From assembly GCF_049478495.1 (NCBI RefSeq), contig NZ_CP168083.1:1674001-1738000 (forward strand): a stretch of DNA of 64,000 nt, in the 5' to 3' direction. Made by a program: the position numbers and the translations under genes. This stretch comes from P36-A1 sp049478495. Lineage in GTDB: Bacteria > Bacillota_I > Bacilli_A > JAJDGJ01. Position 1 is the first letter of the stretch. Each line of letters starts with the position of its first letter. Shown in pieces: positions 53,992 to 63,784 of the stretch. The notes beneath the pieces are model-generated. The model was given only the letters and a program-made list of their open reading frames with translations. It was not told the DNA's origin and searched no databases.

Positions 53992-55039
53992 TATTATCAA
54001 TCCTTTTTAGTGTATTTATTAGTTTATTATTTGCTTGTTCATCCTTTATAGCAATTCGATACCAACCTGTGGCTAAGTTCTGGTAATTAGAGCAATCTCT
54101 TATTAGGATATCATACTTTAATAGGTCTTCTTTTAATTGTCTATTTTGGCCTTTTATTAAGATGAAGTTTGTTGTAGTATTTATTACTTGATAGTTTAAT
54201 TCTAGTAAAGCTGCTTTTAACTTTTGATATTCTTTTTTTAAATAATCAATGCTATTTTCTAAATAGTATTCTTCATTTAATGCATTTAATGCTGTTTGTA
54301 ATGCTATTTGATTAACTGGCCAATCTGGTCCATATAAATAGAGTGATTGTATTAATTTTATATTTGCTGATATTCCATATCCTATTCTTAATCCAGCTAG
54401 TGCATAACTTTTGGTAAATGCATCTAATATAAATAGTTGTTTATTATTGTTTAAATATTGTTTTAAACTATACTTATTTTTATCATATACTAAGTCTATA
54501 AAACACTCATCTATAAAAGTATTTATTTGCTTCTTTTTTGTATATTCTAGTAGCTTTTTTGCTATTTCTTTTGGTATTAATGATCCATTTGGATTATTAG
54601 GATGTGTTAAAATTATTAAATCATAGTCATTTTGTTTTAGTATTTCTAGGTATTCTTCATCTAAAACAAAGTCTTTTTCTTCTTTTAAATTATAATATGT
54701 TATTGAAGAGTTTATACTGTTCAATGCCTTTACATATTCTGAAAATGATGGTGCACATAACAATACTTTTTTTGGCTTAGTTGCATAGATATATCTGAAT
54801 AGTATATCGCTTGCTCCATTTCCTATAATATAGTTATCTTTATCTAGTTTATGTATTGTAGCTAGTTTTTCTCTTAGTTTAGTTGCAAAGTTATCTGGGT
54901 ATTCACTTAGTTTTTTTAAATCTATTTGAATCCATTTTTCTTTTATACCTAAGGGATTTATATTACTTGAAAAGTCGATTATTTTTGAGGCATTTTCGTA
55001 TTTAAATGTATCTGCACCATGACTATAATTATATTGCAT
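53984..55039 (-). CDS. cobD: Threonine-phosphate decarboxylase (PLP enzyme)
   Basis: 351 residues. Aminotransferase class I fold; the start HGADTFKYENASKIIDFSSNINPLG fits CobD. The PLP Lys is in LDAFTKSYALAGLRIGYG (near 210), and THPNNPNGSL near 152 contacts the cofactor. It makes aminopropanol phosphate, the linker attached by CbiB. Overlaps cbiP by 8 bases. Confidence 0.92.
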   Translation of the reverse strand: MQYNYSHGADTFKYENASKIIDFSSNINPLGIKEKWIQIDLKKLSEYPDNFATKLREKLATIHKLDKDNYIIGNGASDILFRYIYATKPKKVLLCAPSFSEYVKALNSINSSITYYNLKEEKDFVLDEEYLEILKQNDYDLIILTHPNNPNGSLIPKEIAKKLLEYTKKKQINTFIDECFIDLVYDKNKYSLKQYLNNNKQLFILDAFTKSYALAGLRIGYGISANIKLIQSLYLYGPDWPVNQIALQTALNALNEEYYLENSIDYLKKEYQKLKAALLELNYQVINTTTNFILIKGQNRQLKEDLLKYDILIRDCSNYQNLATGWYRIAIKDEQANNKLINTLKRIDNND

Positions 55040-55048
55040 ATTTTTCTC

Positions 55049-56023
55049 CTATCCTATAAAGTTTAAGACTATTAGATATATTATATTTATCATCACTATT
55101 AACAATAGTGATGTTGTATACATTAATTGTATTGTTTTATTGATATCTTGATAGTCTACTTCTTTTATTTTATCTCCAATAAATGGCTTATTTACTATTT
55201 TATTAAAGTAAATATTTGGACCACCTAGTTGTATTTCTAATGCTCCTGCTGTTACTGATTCTAAAAATCCTGCATTAGGACTTGTATGATTGTAGCGATC
55301 TCTTTTATATATTTTAAGAGCATTTTTAAAGTTATACTTTAATATTTTTGTTGATAATAACATTAAAATGCTACTCAATCTTGCAGGTAATAGATTTGCT
55401 ATGTCATCTATTTTTGCGCTGAAGTAGCCAAAGTTATTATATTTTTCATTTTTGTACCCAAACATTGAATCCATTGTATTTATGCATTTATACAATAGTG
55501 CTAGAGGTAGCCCACCGATTGCTTGATAAAACAGTACTGCACACTCTCCATCGCTTGTATTTTCACTAACTGTTTCGATGCATGCATTTATTACTTTTTC
55601 TTTTTCTAACTGTTTTGTTTCTCGAGCAACTATCCACCCTAATTTCTCTCTAGCTTTAGTTAAGTTATTTTGTTTTAATGGTATATACACTTGTAGTGCT
55701 GCCTGTTTTAATGAGCCAGCTGCTTGCATTAACCATGATAGTAGTATGTAAATAAATATAAATAGTATCATGTGAATTTTGTATGATAAGTATAAGATTA
55801 CAATACTTAATCCAATACTTATCAAACAAACTAAACTCCATACTAATAAACCTCTTGCTTTATTGTCTTTATATAATTTTTTTTCTAATGTTTTAGCTAG
55901 ATTTCCAACTAGTATTATTGGATGTAATCGAAAGCTTGGATCTTTAAAAAAGTAATCTAAGATAAAGGCAACATTAATAGCTAATAAGTTTATGATAATA
56001 AAGGTAATTATTGTTGTAGTCAT
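55049..56023 (-). CDS. cbiB: Adenosylcobinamide-phosphate synthase
   Basis: 324 residues, four to five membrane spans. Family blocks: FKDPSFRLHPIILVGNLAK (near 28), RETKQLEKEKVINACIETVSENTSDG (near 135) and NHTSPNAGFLESVTAGAL-like ... GGPNIYFN (near 255). It attaches aminopropanol phosphate to cobyric acid at the membrane. Its start touches the cbiC stop. Confidence 0.95.
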   Translation of the reverse strand: MTTTIITFIIINLLAINVAFILDYFFKDPSFRLHPIILVGNLAKTLEKKLYKDNKARGLLVWSLVCLISIGLSIVILYLSYKIHMILFIFIYILLSWLMQAAGSLKQAALQVYIPLKQNNLTKAREKLGWIVARETKQLEKEKVINACIETVSENTSDGECAVLFYQAIGGLPLALLYKCINTMDSMFGYKNEKYNNFGYFSAKIDDIANLLPARLSSILMLLSTKILKYNFKNALKIYKRDRYNHTSPNAGFLESVTAGALEIQLGGPNIYFNKIVNKPFIGDKIKEVDYQDINKTIQLMYTTSLLLIVMINIIYLIVLNFIG

Positions 56024-56649
56024 TATTCTCTTTCTAAAGCACTATACATTATAGCATTAACTATTGCTGCTGCAATGTTAGAGCCACCTTTTCTACCTGA
56101 TGCTATGACATAAGGTATGTCTAGTTCTTTTATTAATTGTTTTGATTCTATTACATTTACAAATCCTACTGGTACTGCTATTACTAATTTTGGTTTTAAA
56201 CCTTCATTTACTACCATATTATGTATTTCTATTAAGGCTGTTGGTGCATTTCCTACTACAAAGATTAAATCTTTGTTTTCTTGTGCTGCTTTTTTCATTG
56301 CCATTGCTGATCTTGTTGTTTTGTTTTCTTTTGCTGCCTTTGCAACATCTTCATCACTTATATAATTTAATACTTTTCCACCTAATTTTTCTAAGTGTTT
56401 TTTGTTAATCCCGGCTTTTGCCATATTTGTATCGGTAACAATAATTGCATTATCTGTTATTGCTTTTATTGCTTGATTCATCAAATCTTTTGAAAACTCT
56501 AAATTTTTAGCATAATCAAAGTCAGCACTTGTATGAATACAACGGTATATTATTGGTGCTAAGCTTTCATCAATTGGTAGTGTTAATTCATCTTTTATTA
56601 TTTGAAAACTTTTATTTTCGATTTCCATCGGTAGTAATTTTTCTATCAT
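56023..56649 (-). CDS. cbiC: Cobalt-precorrin-8 methylmutase
   Basis: 208 residues from the ATG at 56649, with AAAAGGAG upstream inside the end of cbiA. It moves the methyl from C-11 to C-12, giving cobyrinic acid. RCIHTSADFDYAKNL holds the catalytic His; DTNMAKAGI, VVGNAPTALIEI and VGFVNVIESKQL are typical. Essential residues all look present. Confidence 0.95.
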   Translation of the reverse strand: MIEKLLPMEIENKSFQIIKDELTLPIDESLAPIIYRCIHTSADFDYAKNLEFSKDLMNQAIKAITDNAIIVTDTNMAKAGINKKHLEKLGGKVLNYISDEDVAKAAKENKTTRSAMAMKKAAQENKDLIFVVGNAPTALIEIHNMVVNEGLKPKLVIAVPVGFVNVIESKQLIKELDIPYVIASGRKGGSNIAAAIVNAIMYSALERE

Positions 56650-56653
56650 TATT

Positions 56654-58018
56654 TTACTCCTTTTCAGTTGAATATTTAGCACAAACTTTGACAAAGTTTA
56701 GTGCCATATTTAAATCTGCATAGTAATGAAATTGTGAATAACCTGCAAAGATATTATCTTTAGTATAATTTGTTAGCCAATTTCTTTTTCTATTTGGTTT
56801 TTGTGCTTTCATTGCATTATATTCAATATCACTTGATGCATAATGAAATTCATGAGCATTTATTACTGTTCCTTTCTTTGCATATATATTGTCTATTAAT
56901 GAAGTATTTTCTACATAGCCAAAAGGTTGTAATGTTTTATTTAAAACACTTTTCATTGGTATTACATTAGCCATTTCATACTGAATACCTTCTACTTCAT
57001 AGCTGCTACCTAAATATACAAATCCACCACTTTCAGCAATCAGTGGCATTTTATTGGCTACTCTTTGTTTAATACTTGCTTTTATGCTTTTATTACTTGT
57101 TAGTTGTTCTAAAAATAATTCTGGATATCCTCCTGGTATTATTAAGCCATCTATGTCATTTGGTAATTGTTTATCTTCTAATAATGATATATATTTTATT
57201 TTAGCTCCAAATCTTTCTAGTAGTAAAATATTATCTTTATAAATAAAATTAAATGCTTTATCTTTAACTACTCCTATTGTGACATTATATCTTTCTTGAG
57301 GATATTCAAATGGTTCATTTATTAATTCTTCTGCTTGTTGACTTGCTTTTATAATTGCATCAAGATCAATTGTTTCTTTAGCACTATCACATAAATAATC
57401 CATTCTTTCATTAATATTTTCTAATTCATGTGGTTGTAACAATCCAAGATAACGATGTGATATGCTAATTCTTTGATCTGTTCTTAAATAGCCAAATACT
57501 TTTAACTTTAGTTTATCTTCTATTTGTTCTTTTATTATTGGATAAAAAGAATCTGATACATTATTTATTATAACACCAACTATCATATTTTTAGCATATT
57601 TTTTATAGCCTTCTATCATTGCTAATAATGACACTGAAATTCCACTACCATTTACAACTAGAATAGTAGGTGTTTTAGTTTGCAAAGATACATCACAGGC
57701 TGATCCTTCACTACTTGTGCCACCCATTCCATCATAATAGCCCATTACACCTTCTATTAATGCTAATTCATTATTAGCTGTATGTTCATTCAATAATTGA
57801 ATAACACCTTTTTTCTTCATTAAAAATAAGTCTAAGTTAGTACACTCATTTTTAAGAACGACATTATGAAACATAGGATCGACATAATCTGGTCCGCATT
57901 TAAATGAGTTTACTTTAATATTTTTATCTTGTAATAACTTTATTAAGGCACAAACTGTTGTTGTTTTTCCAGCACCACTATGTGTACCGGCTATCATGAT
58001 TCTATTTTTATTGTTCAT
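56654..58018 (-). CDS. cbiA: Cobyrinic acid a,c-diamide synthase with Cys-to-Ser glutaminase site
   Basis: 454 residues, full length. The ATP domain is normal: AGTHSGAGKTTTVCALI, KCGPDYVDPMFH, IEGVMGYYDGMGG. In the glutaminase domain (from about 290), the usual I-x-A-E-C-G-G reads LIAES330GGFVYL: the nucleophilic Cys is Ser (AGT at 57029-57031). The His of NAHEFHYA is kept and the rest of the domain is intact. It probably still makes the diamide from free ammonia, or gets ammonia from elsewhere. The same loss appears in CbiP. It overlaps cbiET by 11 bases. Confidence 0.93.
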   Translation of the reverse strand: MNNKNRIMIAGTHSGAGKTTTVCALIKLLQDKNIKVNSFKCGPDYVDPMFHNVVLKNECTNLDLFLMKKKGVIQLLNEHTANNELALIEGVMGYYDGMGGTSSEGSACDVSLQTKTPTILVVNGSGISVSLLAMIEGYKKYAKNMIVGVIINNVSDSFYPIIKEQIEDKLKLKVFGYLRTDQRISISHRYLGLLQPHELENINERMDYLCDSAKETIDLDAIIKASQQAEELINEPFEYPQERYNVTIGVVKDKAFNFIYKDNILLLERFGAKIKYISLLEDKQLPNDIDGLIIPGGYPELFLEQLTSNKSIKASIKQRVANKMPLIAESGGFVYLGSSYEVEGIQYEMANVIPMKSVLNKTLQPFGYVENTSLIDNIYAKKGTVINAHEFHYASSDIEYNAMKAQKPNRKRNWLTNYTKDNIFAGYSQFHYYADLNMALNFVKVCAKYSTEKE

Positions 58019-59204
58019 GATTGAATTCTCCTTTTATTATAAAGATTGGATTATTGGCAAACATTAATGTGTGCTGATTAATCTTTTTACCTCTAGCTAC
58101 ACTTATACTTGTAATATTATATTGAATATTATATTTTTTATATACTCTTACACAATCACTTAATGATTCTATTGAGTTTGCAGTTAATAATATTAATGGT
58201 TTGTATTCCTTGTTTACTAGCCACTGTATAACATTTTCTAACTCACCCTCACTTCCACCTATATAAACTTTATCTGGTTTTATTCCAAAATCGATTACTT
58301 GACTTATTTTCCCTTGAATTAAATTGATGTTCATCGCTCTATTTTTTATCGCATTTCTTTTTATTAAATCAATTGCTGTATCTTTGTATTCAAAAGCATA
58401 AACCATCCCTTTATATACTTTATTTGATATTTCAATAGCTGTTGAGCCACTTCCTGCACCTATATCAAATACAATATCTGTTTCTTTAAGGTCTAATAAG
58501 CTTGTAAGTAACCATCTAGTTTCTTGTTTAGTCATTGGTGTTTTATTTCTAATAAAATCTTCATCATAATAGCATTGACTACTATGTCTAGGATTAAGAT
58601 TATGTACTATCATTGCTGCTAAACATTCATAGTTTCTTTGATTTAATTGAAGATTATTTCCTTGTATAAATTCTTGTGTATCTAGACCTAGATTTTCTCC
58701 TATATAATAATATAAATCATCATATTCTTCTAGAGATTTTAAGACTGTATTTACAGTATTAATATTATCTAATAGTATGCATGTATATTCATTATTGGCA
58801 ATTACACCTAAATAACTTTTGTTTTGTCCATGAAGTGATACATTAGCCATTTCTTGATAGTTCAACTTAAAATGAGCACATAGATTAACCATGATATTTA
58901 TTCCAGGTATAAATGAAATATTATATTTTTTGTTGTATTTATTGTTAATTGTTTTCGCTATACTATAAAAATTAACATCTCCAGAAACTAGTATTACAAT
59001 ATCTTTATTATCATGATAATTATCTAATATTTCATTTAAATTTTTTAATGATTTAATATTTATTACTGGAAAATAGTTTTCATTTTCTTTAGCTATTCTA
59101 TTAAAAGCATATATATTTAAATCTTTTTTTAGTATTGTTAATGCTTGATTGCTTAATTGGTTGATACTTCCATCACTTGCTCCTATGATGTATAAATATT
59201 TCAT
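58008..59204 (-). CDS. cbiET: Cobalt-precorrin-7 methyltransferase/decarboxylating methyltransferase fusion (CbiE-CbiT)
   Basis: 398 residues. Residues 1-205 are CbiE (C5-methyltransferase, tetrapyrrole methylase fold: VSGDVNFYSIAKTI, then FIPGINIMVN). Residues 210-398 are CbiT (C15-methylation and decarboxylation at C12): KTPMTKQETRW, the SAM site DIVFDIGAGSGSTAIEI (near 240) and YIGGSEGEL. The fusion is equivalent to CobL. Its start shares a base with the cbiX stop. Confidence 0.93.
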   Translation of the reverse strand: MKYLYIIGASDGSINQLSNQALTILKKDLNIYAFNRIAKENENYFPVINIKSLKNLNEILDNYHDNKDIVILVSGDVNFYSIAKTINNKYNKKYNISFIPGINIMVNLCAHFKLNYQEMANVSLHGQNKSYLGVIANNEYTCILLDNINTVNTVLKSLEEYDDLYYYIGENLGLDTQEFIQGNNLQLNQRNYECLAAMIVHNLNPRHSSQCYYDEDFIRNKTPMTKQETRWLLTSLLDLKETDIVFDIGAGSGSTAIEISNKVYKGMVYAFEYKDTAIDLIKRNAIKNRAMNINLIQGKISQVIDFGIKPDKVYIGGSEGELENVIQWLVNKEYKPLILLTANSIESLSDCVRVYKKYNIQYNITSISVARGKKINQHTLMFANNPIFIIKGEFNHEQ

Positions 59205-59566
59205 TATAAAACTGCTTTAATTCTTTCTGTTATTATATCTGCTAATCTTGGATCTGTTCCTAATGTTGAGCCTAATGTTACATTTACAGTAGGATTTTGT
59301 TTTATATATTCTGCTATTTCTTGTGGAATATCACTTTTAATATGAACTCCTTCAAACAAGAAATAAGGTACTATCACAATATCATTAATTCCTTTAGCTA
59401 CTAAGTTGTTTAAGCCTTCTGCTAGTAGTGGACTTGCAAGTTCCATAAATGCATTTTCTATTGCAACATCTTTATTTCTTTCTTTAATCATATTCATCAT
59501 ATCATTCATTGATTCTACTGTCTTATTCCTTCTACTTCCATGTGCTAATATTAATATACCTTTCAT
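59204..59566 (-). CDS. cbiX: Small sirohydrochlorin cobaltochelatase
   Basis: 120 residues, the short single-domain form (CbiX-S). Metal-binding His residues are in LILAHGSRR (near 9) and EGVHIKSDIP (near 74). It inserts cobalt into sirohydrochlorin, the first dedicated step of the early-cobalt route, and thus identifies the pathway as anaerobic. Confidence 0.9.
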   Translation of the reverse strand: MKGILILAHGSRRNKTVESMNDMMNMIKERNKDVAIENAFMELASPLLAEGLNNLVAKGINDIVIVPYFLFEGVHIKSDIPQEIAEYIKQNPTVNVTLGSTLGTDPRLADIITERIKAVL

Positions 59567-59577
59567 TTTAAATCCTC

Positions 59578-60339
59578 CTATATATATAGTAATAATTGCT
59601 TTTTATTTTTATTAATATTTATTTCTTCTTGTGAGTTTACTTTAAATATATCTTTAATTATTTTATGATTTATCACTTCTTCTGGTCTTCCTTGGCTTAT
59701 AAAACTTCCTTCATTCATAACATAAATATAATCACAATATGTCAATGCTATATTTACATCATGTATGATGCTTATGATTGGCTTATTTTGTTTTTTTAAC
59801 ATTTCCATTATTTCTAATTGATAGTATATATCTAAATGATTTGTAGGTTCATCTAATAATAAATAGGTGCTATCTTGTGCTATTGCTCTTGCTAATATTG
59901 CTCTTTGTTGTTGCCCACCTGATAAATTATTAAAATCTTTATCTTCATAGTCTTTTAAATTTACTAATTCTATTGATTTTTTGATTATATTTATATCTTT
60001 ACTATCTAGTGATTGAAAGACTTTTTTTCTTGAATATCTTGCCATTGATACTATTTGATTTATACTTAAGGAAAAATCAAAATGATTGTGTTGGCAAAGA
60101 GCACTTATTTTGGTTGAATATGATTTATTATCGTATTGTTTTATATCTTTATTATCAACTTCAACTATTCCATGATAGTCTTTATTTTCTTTATATAATA
60201 CTTTTAAAAAGGTTGATTTTCCACAACCATTAGGTCCTATTATGCCAATAAAGTTACCTTTGCTTGAATCAAAATCTTTAATATTAATTATTTGTTTTTT
60301 ATCAAAAAATACCTTAAGGTTTTTTACTTTTATTGCCAT
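59578..60339 (-). CDS. ABC transporter ATPase of FecE/BtuD type
   Basis: 253 residues: Walker A IGPNGCGKST (near 33), signature LSGGQQQRAILARAI (near 138), Walker B YLLLDEPTNHLD. Group of iron-siderophore/cobalamin importers. Third gene of the importer in transcription order, with permease and binding protein directly upstream; B12, cobinamide or a cobalt chelate is the likely cargo by context. Confidence 0.88.
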   Translation of the reverse strand: MAIKVKNLKVFFDKKQIINIKDFDSSKGNFIGIIGPNGCGKSTFLKVLYKENKDYHGIVEVDNKDIKQYDNKSYSTKISALCQHNHFDFSLSINQIVSMARYSRKKVFQSLDSKDINIIKKSIELVNLKDYEDKDFNNLSGGQQQRAILARAIAQDSTYLLLDEPTNHLDIYYQLEIMEMLKKQNKPIISIIHDVNIALTYCDYIYVMNEGSFISQGRPEEVINHKIIKDIFKVNSQEEININKNKKQLLLYI

Positions 60340-60343
60340 TTCA

Positions 60344-61369
60344 TCACCTACTTTGTTGTTTTTTCACTATAGATATTATAAATATTGGGGCTCCTACACA
60401 TGAAATTAATATTCCTATTGGTATTTGAGTATAGGTTATTAAACTTCTTGAAAATATATCTGCAAGTAGTACAAATCCTGCACCCATTATTGCACATAGT
60501 GGTATTAATTTTTTATGAATGTTGCTACAAATAGATCTTGCTATATGTGGGACTATCAGACCTACAAATGGTATTATTCCACAAGCATAAACTACTAATC
60601 CTGTTAGCAATGATACTATGGCTATAAATAAAATACGATATTTACCTAGATCAAATCCTAATATTTGGGCACTTGAATCTGGTATTAGCATTAAATCTAG
60701 TACTCTTGAATGTAGTTGTAAAAATATTATTAGTGCTGTTGTTATTAAAAATATTATTAATACTAAGGAATAGCTAGCATTGTTAAGTGAACCCATTGTC
60801 CAAAATACTAGTTGTTGTGTTGCATTTGAATCATTTGATATAAAGATAATAAAATTTGATATTGCTGAGCTTAAGGAAGCTATTGCAACCCCTACTAATA
60901 TTAATGCTGTATCATTATTTTTACTTTTATTAGCTATTACAATTATTATAAAGGCTGTTAACAGTGCAAAGACAAAAGCGCTAATACCAATGGCTGCTGA
61001 ACCTAATATTTGCACAAACCCTAGCATTATAGCTAGTGTTGCTCCTAATGCAGCTCCTGAGCTTATACCTAATATATATGGGTCTGCTAAAGGATTTTTA
61101 ACTACTGCTTGCATTGTAAGTCCACTACAACTTAAGGCTGCTCCTATTACAATTGCTAACAATACTTTAGGTAATCTAATACTAAATACGATATCTCTTA
61201 CAATTAATGATTGTTCACTTAAATTATTATTTAAGAGATCTTGTAACATTTGCATAATATTTGCTATAGGAAGTTTACTTGTACCTATACTTGTAGCAAT
61301 AAACATTAATAATACTACAAGCATACTTCCTATTATTAATTTTTGTTTGTAGTATTTATCTTTATTCAT
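60344..61369 (-). CDS. ABC transporter permease of FecCD/BtuC type
   Basis: 341 residues, about ten spans. Family blocks RLPKVLLAIVIGAALSCSGLTMQAVVKNPLADPYILGISSGAALGA region (near 65-110) and GIIPFVGLIVPHIAR (near 262) are clear. Overlaps the binding-protein gene by 8 bases. Import channel. Confidence 0.9.
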   Translation of the reverse strand: MNKDKYYKQKLIIGSMLVVLLMFIATSIGTSKLPIANIMQMLQDLLNNNLSEQSLIVRDIVFSIRLPKVLLAIVIGAALSCSGLTMQAVVKNPLADPYILGISSGAALGATLAIMLGFVQILGSAAIGISAFVFALLTAFIIIVIANKSKNNDTALILVGVAIASLSSAISNFIIFISNDSNATQQLVFWTMGSLNNASYSLVLIIFLITTALIIFLQLHSRVLDLMLIPDSSAQILGFDLGKYRILFIAIVSLLTGLVVYACGIIPFVGLIVPHIARSICSNIHKKLIPLCAIMGAGFVLLADIFSRSLITYTQIPIGILISCVGAPIFIISIVKKQQSR

Positions 61370-62312
61370 GCATTCCTTTATTTAAAATATTAAGACCATC
61401 TATATTTCTAATTCCACTACAATAGCTTTCTCCTAAGGCAATTGCAAACACCTTGTTATTTTTTACTGCATCAAGTTTTGCTAATTGCTTATTAGCTGTG
61501 ATTGTTTTGATTGATTGTTTTGACATATCTTGATTATCACGATCCATATATACTGTAAATATTACATCTGGATTTAAGGTTAAGATTGCTTCAGCATCAA
61601 TGCTTTTTCCATTAGCATCAATTATTTCACCATTCAAATTTGTAACCATGTCACCAACTAATGAATCTTTACCATACACTGTTGCTTCATTATTTATATA
61701 TTCTATGACTAATACTTTCTTTTTAGGACTATTCTTAGTTTTTTCTTTTACTTCTGTTACTTTATTTTTCATTTCATCTACTATTTTTTGAGCTTTTTCT
61801 TCTACTTTAAATATTTTCCCAATATTTAAGATATCACTATATTCATTTTCTAAAGTTCTTTTACTTTGAGCTGTATTGCTTGCAATAAAGGTGTTAATTC
61901 CTTTTTCATGCCATTTATTAACATCACCTAATGTTTTTTCATTGAAATATGATGACCAACTTATTATCATATCTGGTTTTAAAGCAATGACACTTTCTTC
62001 ATCTGGTGTAAAATCTTGTAAATAATTTACTTTTTTAAAGGCTGTTGCATATTCATCTTTTACTTTATGATCTAATCCTGCAGCTGCAACTATATGATCT
62101 TCAAGTCCTAATGCTAACATTGTTTCTATTGAATTTTGATAAACTACAAGTACTTTTTCTGGCACTTTAGTAAATGTTTGATCTTGTTTGTTTTTGTTGC
62201 TGTCATAATTACTTATTGTTAAGTCATTTGGATTATTAGTATTACCTTGATTGCTACATGCAGATAGCAATACTAGTAATACTATTACTGTTATTCTTTT
62301 AATTATCTTCAT
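61362..62312 (-). CDS. ABC transporter substrate-binding lipoprotein, BtuF/FepB-like
   Basis: 316 residues. A lipobox (LLSAC) anchors it outside. Periplasmic-binding-protein type III fold: PEKVLVVYQNSIETMLALGLE, then ALKPDMIISWSSYF, a long central helix, and LTLNPDVIFTVYMD. In the middle of a B12 operon, so cobalamin, cobinamide or a corrin precursor is probable, iron-siderophore less so. It follows cbiJ by 2 bases. Confidence 0.85.
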   Translation of the reverse strand: MKIIKRITVIVLLVLLSACSNQGNTNNPNDLTISNYDSNKNKQDQTFTKVPEKVLVVYQNSIETMLALGLEDHIVAAAGLDHKVKDEYATAFKKVNYLQDFTPDEESVIALKPDMIISWSSYFNEKTLGDVNKWHEKGINTFIASNTAQSKRTLENEYSDILNIGKIFKVEEKAQKIVDEMKNKVTEVKEKTKNSPKKKVLVIEYINNEATVYGKDSLVGDMVTNLNGEIIDANGKSIDAEAILTLNPDVIFTVYMDRDNQDMSKQSIKTITANKQLAKLDAVKNNKVFAIALGESYCSGIRNIDGLNILNKGMHE

Positions 62313-62314
62313 TT

Positions 62315-63052
62315 TTAAATTCCCTTTAATCTTTCATAAATTCCATCTATGTTTAAGCCATTCTTATCAAAATTATCAACTATTAATAATTGTATATTTA
62401 ATTCATTACAACTATCTATTTTTTGTTTCATTCCACCAACTTTGCCACTATCTTTACTTATCATATATTTAGCATTTATATTTTCAAGCATGGCTGTGTT
62501 TAGTTTGGTTGTAAATGGTCCTTGCATAGCAATTATATTATTTATTGGTATATTAGCCTGATATAGTGTTTTTAAACTGTTTTCCATTGGCAATACTCTA
62601 AAAACTAAACGATGTTTATAGTCTTTTACTTTTAAATATGGTTCTATTACTTTTGAACCTGTTGTTACTAAGGCTTTACCTTCATTTTTATTTAAATATT
62701 GTACTAATTTATCAAAGTCAGCAAATACTATGGCCTTATCTATTTCTAAATAGTCTCTTTTTAATCTAATATATTCTACTTGATTGTGTTCTACTACTTC
62801 TTTTAATAATTTAGTAATGATTGTTGCATAAGGATGAGTTGCATCAATAATCAAATCGTATTGTTGAACTAATATATTTAGTTCTTCTTTACTTTTTTGA
62901 CCATGAATTATTGTGATATCATGTTTTATTTCTTCTAGCATTTCAACCCCATGACTTGTAGCTACTGATACTGTTATATCCATATTTAGTGGTTTTAACT
63001 TTAATACTAGTTCTCTAGCATCACTTGTACCACCAAACACTAGAATTTTCAT
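62315..63052 (-). CDS. cbiJ: Cobalt-precorrin-6A reductase
   Basis: 245 residues. It starts ILVFGGTSDARELVLKL, the NAD(P)-binding start of CbiJ/CobK. LIIDATHPYATIITKL (near 75), LVTTGSKVIEPYL (near 122) and MQGPFTTKLN (near 170) are family blocks, and SKDSGKVGGMKQK lies near 200. It reduces the ring with NADPH. Its start shares the base ending cbiH. Confidence 0.93.
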   Translation of the reverse strand: MKILVFGGTSDARELVLKLKPLNMDITVSVATSHGVEMLEEIKHDITIIHGQKSKEELNILVQQYDLIIDATHPYATIITKLLKEVVEHNQVEYIRLKRDYLEIDKAIVFADFDKLVQYLNKNEGKALVTTGSKVIEPYLKVKDYKHRLVFRVLPMENSLKTLYQANIPINNIIAMQGPFTTKLNTAMLENINAKYMISKDSGKVGGMKQKIDSCNELNIQLLIVDNFDKNGLNIDGIYERLKGI

Positions 63053-63774
63053 TAGTAATTATAGCCTCTTGGTGTTACTAGGTTATTATCAATTATTCTA
63101 GTATTTTTATTTCCTATTATTACTGTTGTAAACATATCAATATCTTTTTCATCTAACTTTGAAAGCATCATTACTTTAGCAATTTGATTTTCTCTTTCAA
63201 TATTTTTTACATAACCACATGCTAAATCAGCTTGTGAATTTAAGGCAATATCTATTACTTTTTGTAAATAGCCAAATCTTTTTTTACTTGTTGGATTATA
63301 AAGCACAATCACAAAACCACTATCTATAGCACTTTTGACTCTTTGCATAATTTCATCTAGTGGTGTTAGTAAATCACTTAATGAGATTACTGCAAAATCG
63401 TGTATTAAAGGTGCTCCTAGTACTGCAGCTGCTGAGTTTGCTGCACTAATTCCAGGGATTACATTTATCTCAACTTTCATTTGTTTCTTTTCTTTTAATT
63501 CATAACAAAGTCCTGCCATTCCATATATTCCAGGATCTCCTGAACAGACCATTACTGTTTTTTTACCAGATTCTGCAGCATCTAATGCTAACTGTGTTCT
63601 TAATACTTCTTGTTTCATTGGACTTTGGATTATTTCTTTATCTTTTATTAAATCTTTTATTAAATCTAAATATACGGTATAACCACTAACTACTTCTGCT
63701 TCTTGGATTACTTTTAATACTCTAGGAGCTATTAAATCGTGGTTTCCTGGTCCTAACCCTACTACATGTAACAT
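63052..63774 (-). CDS. cbiH: Cobalt-precorrin-3 C17-methyltransferase
   Basis: 240 residues, tetrapyrrole methylase fold. Start MLHVVGLGPGNHDLIAPR (SAM-binding), VVSGYTVYLDLIKDL, VMVCSGDPGIYGMAGL (near 80), INVIPGISAANSAAAVLGAPL (near 105), IVLYNPTSKKR (near 155). It methylates C-17 and drives ring contraction. It begins 10 bases after cbiG. Confidence 0.95.
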   Translation of the reverse strand: MLHVVGLGPGNHDLIAPRVLKVIQEAEVVSGYTVYLDLIKDLIKDKEIIQSPMKQEVLRTQLALDAAESGKKTVMVCSGDPGIYGMAGLCYELKEKKQMKVEINVIPGISAANSAAAVLGAPLIHDFAVISLSDLLTPLDEIMQRVKSAIDSGFVIVLYNPTSKKRFGYLQKVIDIALNSQADLACGYVKNIERENQIAKVMMLSKLDEKDIDMFTTVIIGNKNTRIIDNNLVTPRGYNY

Positions 63775-63784
63775 ATCTTTTCTC

